In this document: positions 61,926-64,000 of the stretch, in pieces
Position numbering within the stretch: position 1 is the stretch's first letter
How the letters are laid out: each line of letters opens with the position of its first letter
Source: Methylobacterium oryzihabitans
GTDB taxonomy: Bacteria; Pseudomonadota; Alphaproteobacteria; Rhizobiales; Beijerinckiaceae
NCBI RefSeq assembly: GCF_004004555.2
Contig: NZ_SACP01000004.1
Location: 62,001-126,000 of the forward strand
Reading direction: 5' to 3'
DNA length: 64,000 bases
The notes under the pieces: generated by a model
What the model was told of the DNA's origin: nothing
Database searches by the model: none
What the model saw: only the letters and a program-made list of their open reading frames with translations
Translations under genes and position numbers: made by a program

Positions 61926-62919
61926 CGGGCGTGGGGGAAAGGGTCGACTGGAGCGAGGCCGACTCGGGCACGGCCGAGGTGCCGGGCACGAAGGCGTCGA
62001 AGGCGGCCCAGAACTCCTCGCGCACGGTGTCGCGCTCCATCAGGATCTCGTGGCGGGCGCCCGGCAGGGTGATGGTGTGGCCGGCCTTGAGCCGGGCGGC
62101 GAAGCGCTGGATCGCCGGCGTGCTGCAGACCGGGTCGTCGCCGGCGGCGAAGACCAGAACCGGCACGCGGATCGGCGCCGGCCAGCGCGGATCCTCGAAC
62201 GGCGCCATCGCCCGGAAGGCGGCGGCAAGCCACGCCACGGTCGGGTCCCCGACCGCCCCGGCCCCGACCGCGAGCGCCGCGGCGGCGTTGCGGGCGTAGC
62301 GCTCGGGATCGGTGGTGAGGCGGTTGCCGGGGAACGGCTTGGTGGCGATCGAGACCGGGCCGCCGCCCGGGACGTAGCTCCGGCCGCCGCCGAGGCGGTT
62401 CAGGAAGGCCGCGAGCCGCATCGCGGCGCGGGGCCGGCGGATCATGCAGATCGCCACCATCGGCGCCAGGGTGACCAGCCGCTCGAACGGCAGCCAGCCC
62501 TCCCGCGCCGCGGTCAGGCACACCGCCCCGCCCATCGAATGCGCGAGGCCGAAGAACGGCCGCGGCATCGCCGGCTCCAGGACGCCGGATTCGACCGCCG
62601 CGAGGTCGAGCCGGTACTCGCCGAAGTCGCCGACATGGCCCTTGTGGGCGTCCCGCACCGTGCGGTCGGAGCCGCCCTGGCCGCGCCAGTCGAACGCCAC
62701 CACGGCGAAGCCGCGCCGGCGCAGGTCGCCGATCGTCTCGTAGTACTTCTCGATGAACTCGGCCCGCCCCTGGACGAGGCAGACCGTGCCGCGGGTCGTC
62801 CGGGTGGTCGCCGGCCAGGTCGCGGCCCGCAGGGTGAGGCCGTCGGCGGTCCGCACCGGCACCAGGGTGGCGCCGGGGGGCACCGGGTTGCCGGGCGTGG
62901 CGAGAAGCGTGAGGGTCAC
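61915..62919 (-). CDS. Alpha/beta hydrolase, lysophospholipase/monoacylglycerol lipase type
   Basis: 334 residues from a GTG with GAGGTG upstream. The oxyanion region is LVQGRAEFIEKYYETIGDL (about 48), the nucleophile elbow GLAHSMGGAV (Ser, about 128), the acid VLVFAAGDDPVC (about 253) and the His LPGARHEILMERD (about 281). This is the PldB-like group that hydrolyses lysophospholipids or monoglycerides. No signal peptide. Confidence 0.88.
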   Translation of the reverse strand: MTLTLLATPGNPVPPGATLVPVRTADGLTLRAATWPATTRTTRGTVCLVQGRAEFIEKYYETIGDLRRRGFAVVAFDWRGQGGSDRTVRDAHKGHVGDFGEYRLDLAAVESGVLEPAMPRPFFGLAHSMGGAVCLTAAREGWLPFERLVTLAPMVAICMIRRPRAAMRLAAFLNRLGGGRSYVPGGGPVSIATKPFPGNRLTTDPERYARNAAAALAVGAGAVGDPTVAWLAAAFRAMAPFEDPRWPAPIRVPVLVFAAGDDPVCSTPAIQRFAARLKAGHTITLPGARHEILMERDTVREEFWAAFDAFVPGTSAVPESASLQSTLSPTPVRA

Positions 62920-63019
62920 GGGGCACCTCGAACCGGGTCGCGGGATCGGCCGGGATCCGCCAGCGAAGCTGCGCTTCCGGCGAGCGAAATCAAGCGCGGA
63001 AAAATCGCCATCCCGCCTC

Positions 63020-63047
63020 TTGAACGTCGAAAACCCACCCCGATATC
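63020..63047 (+). promoter_or_regulatory. Sigma-32 (RpoH) promoter of hsp20
   Basis: CTTGAA (63020-63025), a 13-bp spacer, then CCCCGATAT (63039-63047). This closely follows the heat-shock consensus CTTGAA-N13/15-CCCCATNT. It implies transcription starting near 63055 and a 5' leader of about 90 bases. Confidence 0.75.
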
Positions 63048-63054
63048 ACGGGAG

Positions 63055-63148
63055 CGCCGGCCCCTAGTGGCGGCGCAGACGAAGACAGGTCCGGCCCCTG
63101 CGGCGGACCGAACAACCGCATATTGCTTCAGACGGAGAATATGTCATG
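63055..63148 (+). promoter_or_regulatory. ROSE-like RNA thermometer in the hsp20 leader
   Basis: The ribosome site GGAG (63134-63137) is locked in a hairpin: CATATT-G-CTTC (63119-63129), loop AGAC, GGAG-AATATG (63134-63143). CTTC pairs with GGAG, CATATT with AATATG, and a single G is bulged. This is the arrangement of the rhizobial ROSE element, whose hallmark UUGCU lies opposite the Shine-Dalgarno; here the motif reads ATTGCTT. A second hairpin, GGTCCG/CGGACC (63088-63109), lies upstream. Heat melting would open translation. Confidence 0.72.
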
Positions 63149-63613
63149 CGTCAGTTCGACCTTGCTCCCCTCTACCGCTCGACTGTCGGTTTCGATCGTC
63201 TCTTCTCGGCTCTCGACCAGTTCGTGAGCGCGGAGACGGCACCGAGCTATCCGCCCTACAACATCGAGCGCACCGGCGAGAACGCCTACCGGATCACCGT
63301 GGCGGTCGCCGGCTTCACCGACCAGGATCTGTCGATCGAGGTCCGTGAGAACGCGCTGACGATCAAGGGCGAGCGCCAGCCGGCGCCGGCGAAGCAGACC
63401 GAGGTCCTGCACCAGGGCATCGCCGCGCGCAGCTTCGAGCGCCGGTTCCAGCTCGCCGACCACGTCCAGGTGACGGGGGCGGCGCTGGAGAACGGCCTGC
63501 TCCACATCGATCTCGTCCGCGAGATCCCGGAGGCCAAGAAGCCGCGCCAGATCGAGATCGCGACGGGCCGCCGCCCGCAGGCGATCGAGGCCACGGTGCA
63601 GAAGGCCGCGTGA
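63146..63613 (+). CDS. Hsp20/alpha-crystallin family small heat shock protein
   Basis: 155 residues from the ATG at 63146 (GGAG 8 bp ahead). The N-terminus (MRQFDLAPLYRSTVGFDRLF) is the IbpA-like class. The alpha-crystallin domain (about 38-130) has YNIERTGENAYRITVAVAGF, LTIKGERQP and AALENGLLHIDLVREIPE, the A-x-x-x-n-G-v-L type signature. It is an ATP-independent holdase against heat-damaged proteins. It is under a sigma-32 promoter and thermosensor leader and has its own terminator. Confidence 0.95.
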   Translation: MRQFDLAPLYRSTVGFDRLFSALDQFVSAETAPSYPPYNIERTGENAYRITVAVAGFTDQDLSIEVRENALTIKGERQPAPAKQTEVLHQGIAARSFERRFQLADHVQVTGAALENGLLHIDLVREIPEAKKPRQIEIATGRRPQAIEATVQKAA

Positions 63614-63646
63614 GGGAAGCGCTCAACCCGCGTTGAGTCGAACGGG

Positions 63647-63675
63647 CGCCCCGGCCGCAAGGCCGGGGCGTTCTT
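63647..63675 (+). terminator. Intrinsic terminator of hsp20
   Basis: A perfect 10-bp GC stem pairs 63647-63656 with 63661-63670 around GCAA and is followed by TTCTT. It lies 34 bp after the hsp20 stop. Confidence 0.85.
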
Positions 63676-63710
63676 GCGCGTGCCGGCGGTCGACGTGATG
63701 CGCGGGCCCG

Positions 63711-63896
63711 CCCTCCCCCCTCTGCGGGGGAGGGTGCCCGGCGGAAGCCAGGCGGGAGAGGGGAATCACGCTGCCGGATAGGTCGCGACTGAACTGACAG
63801 ACGCCCCATCCGGCACCGTCGCGCTCCCCTCTCGGCGGGACTTCGTCCCGCTGCGCTCGCTCCGCTCGCCACCCTCCCCCGCAGAGGGGGGAGGGT
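63711..63896. repeat. Family B palindromic element, copy 3
   Basis: A 186-bp element with ends CCCTCCCCCCTCTGCGGGGG and its inverse CCCCGCAGAGGGGGGAGGGT. The inner part has GGCGGGAGAGGGGAA and, opposite, GCTCCCCTCTCGGCGGGAC. It separates hsp20 from the last, truncated gene. Its ends are nearly identical to copies 1 and 2. Confidence 0.85.
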
Positions 63897-63931
63897 TGGG
63901 GCAGTGCTCGCGCTTGAAAAATTCTAGCGCC

Positions 63932-64000
63932 TCACAGATCCCCGAACGCCAGTTGCGCCTGCGGCCCCTTGCCCTTCCGGGCCGCCGTCGCCCCGGCCTT
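63932..64000 (-). CDS. C-terminal fragment of an unidentified protein
   Basis: Only the last 22 codons and the stop are in the window: a basic stretch (AARKGKGPQ) followed by AQLAFGDL and TGA. The frame is open to the right edge. Tails of this kind occur on several DNA-processing enzymes, but nothing allows assignment. Confidence 0.4.
   Translation of the reverse strand, partial: KAGATAARKGKGPQAQLAFGDL

Overview
The window is very GC-rich (by eye over 70 %) and looks like the chromosome of an alphaproteobacterium of the order Hyphomicrobiales (Rhizobiales), most likely a Methylobacterium or close relative. Supporting signs are an EcfG-type stress sigma factor, many GTG starts, ATGA/GTGA-coupled operons, a ROSE-like thermosensor in front of an hsp20 gene, and several families of intergenic palindromic repeats. 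No phage, integrase, transposase, rRNA or CRISPR array is visible; one tRNA (Thr, anticodon GGT) is present. Coding density is high, and most gaps over 200 bp are filled by repeats.

Layout. 1-8.6 kb: housekeeping and regulatory genes (racemase, ferredoxin-NADP reductase, PIG-L deacetylase, class II glutamine amidotransferase, a sigma factor carrying an N-terminal NepR-like segment, DUF3095 protein, cyclic-nucleotide-binding protein, OmpR-type regulator, DEDDh exonuclease, L,D-transpeptidase). 9-22.8 kb: acyltransferase, chromate transporter, universal stress protein, HIT/NudC/Nudix phosphohydrolases, beta-carbonic anhydrase, two chemoreceptors, and dadA divergent from an Lrp-type regulator. 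23.2-32.8 kb: one long co-directional cluster, LysR regulator, DUF1445 (D-glutamate cyclase family), a complete LIV-type ABC importer and the 5-oxoprolinase subunits PxpABC. This reads as import and breakdown of D-glutamate, 5-oxoproline or a related amide. 32.8-41.4 kb: YceI, RuvA, tRNA-Thr, then a run of small secreted, disordered or stress-type proteins (DUF4142, hemerythrin, Cys-rich and small membrane proteins, low-affinity iron permease family) and a long SDR. 41.6-48 kb: NitT/TauT-type ABC importer with an FAD-dependent reductase, a META protein and an orphan LIV-type binding protein. 48-55.2 kb: TIGR02302/DUF4175 protein, mobA coupled to mrp, pncB, and a pyridoxamine-oxidase-fold stress protein. 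55.4-58.6 kb: a frameshifted Mop/TOBE molybdate-binding remnant just before a FecBCD-type metal importer. 58.8-64 kb: AI-2E family transporter, hisN, lysophospholipase, and hsp20 with a sigma-32 promoter and thermosensor leader.

The most unusual signal is a family of about 130-bp two-hairpin repeats, plus one single-hairpin copy, whose ends read TGATACG or TGATGCG. In six genes the TGA of that terminus is the stop codon. A second family of about 170-190-bp CCCTCCCCC-bounded palindromes sits twice inside the transporter/oxoprolinase cluster, including between the binding-protein gene and the permease genes.
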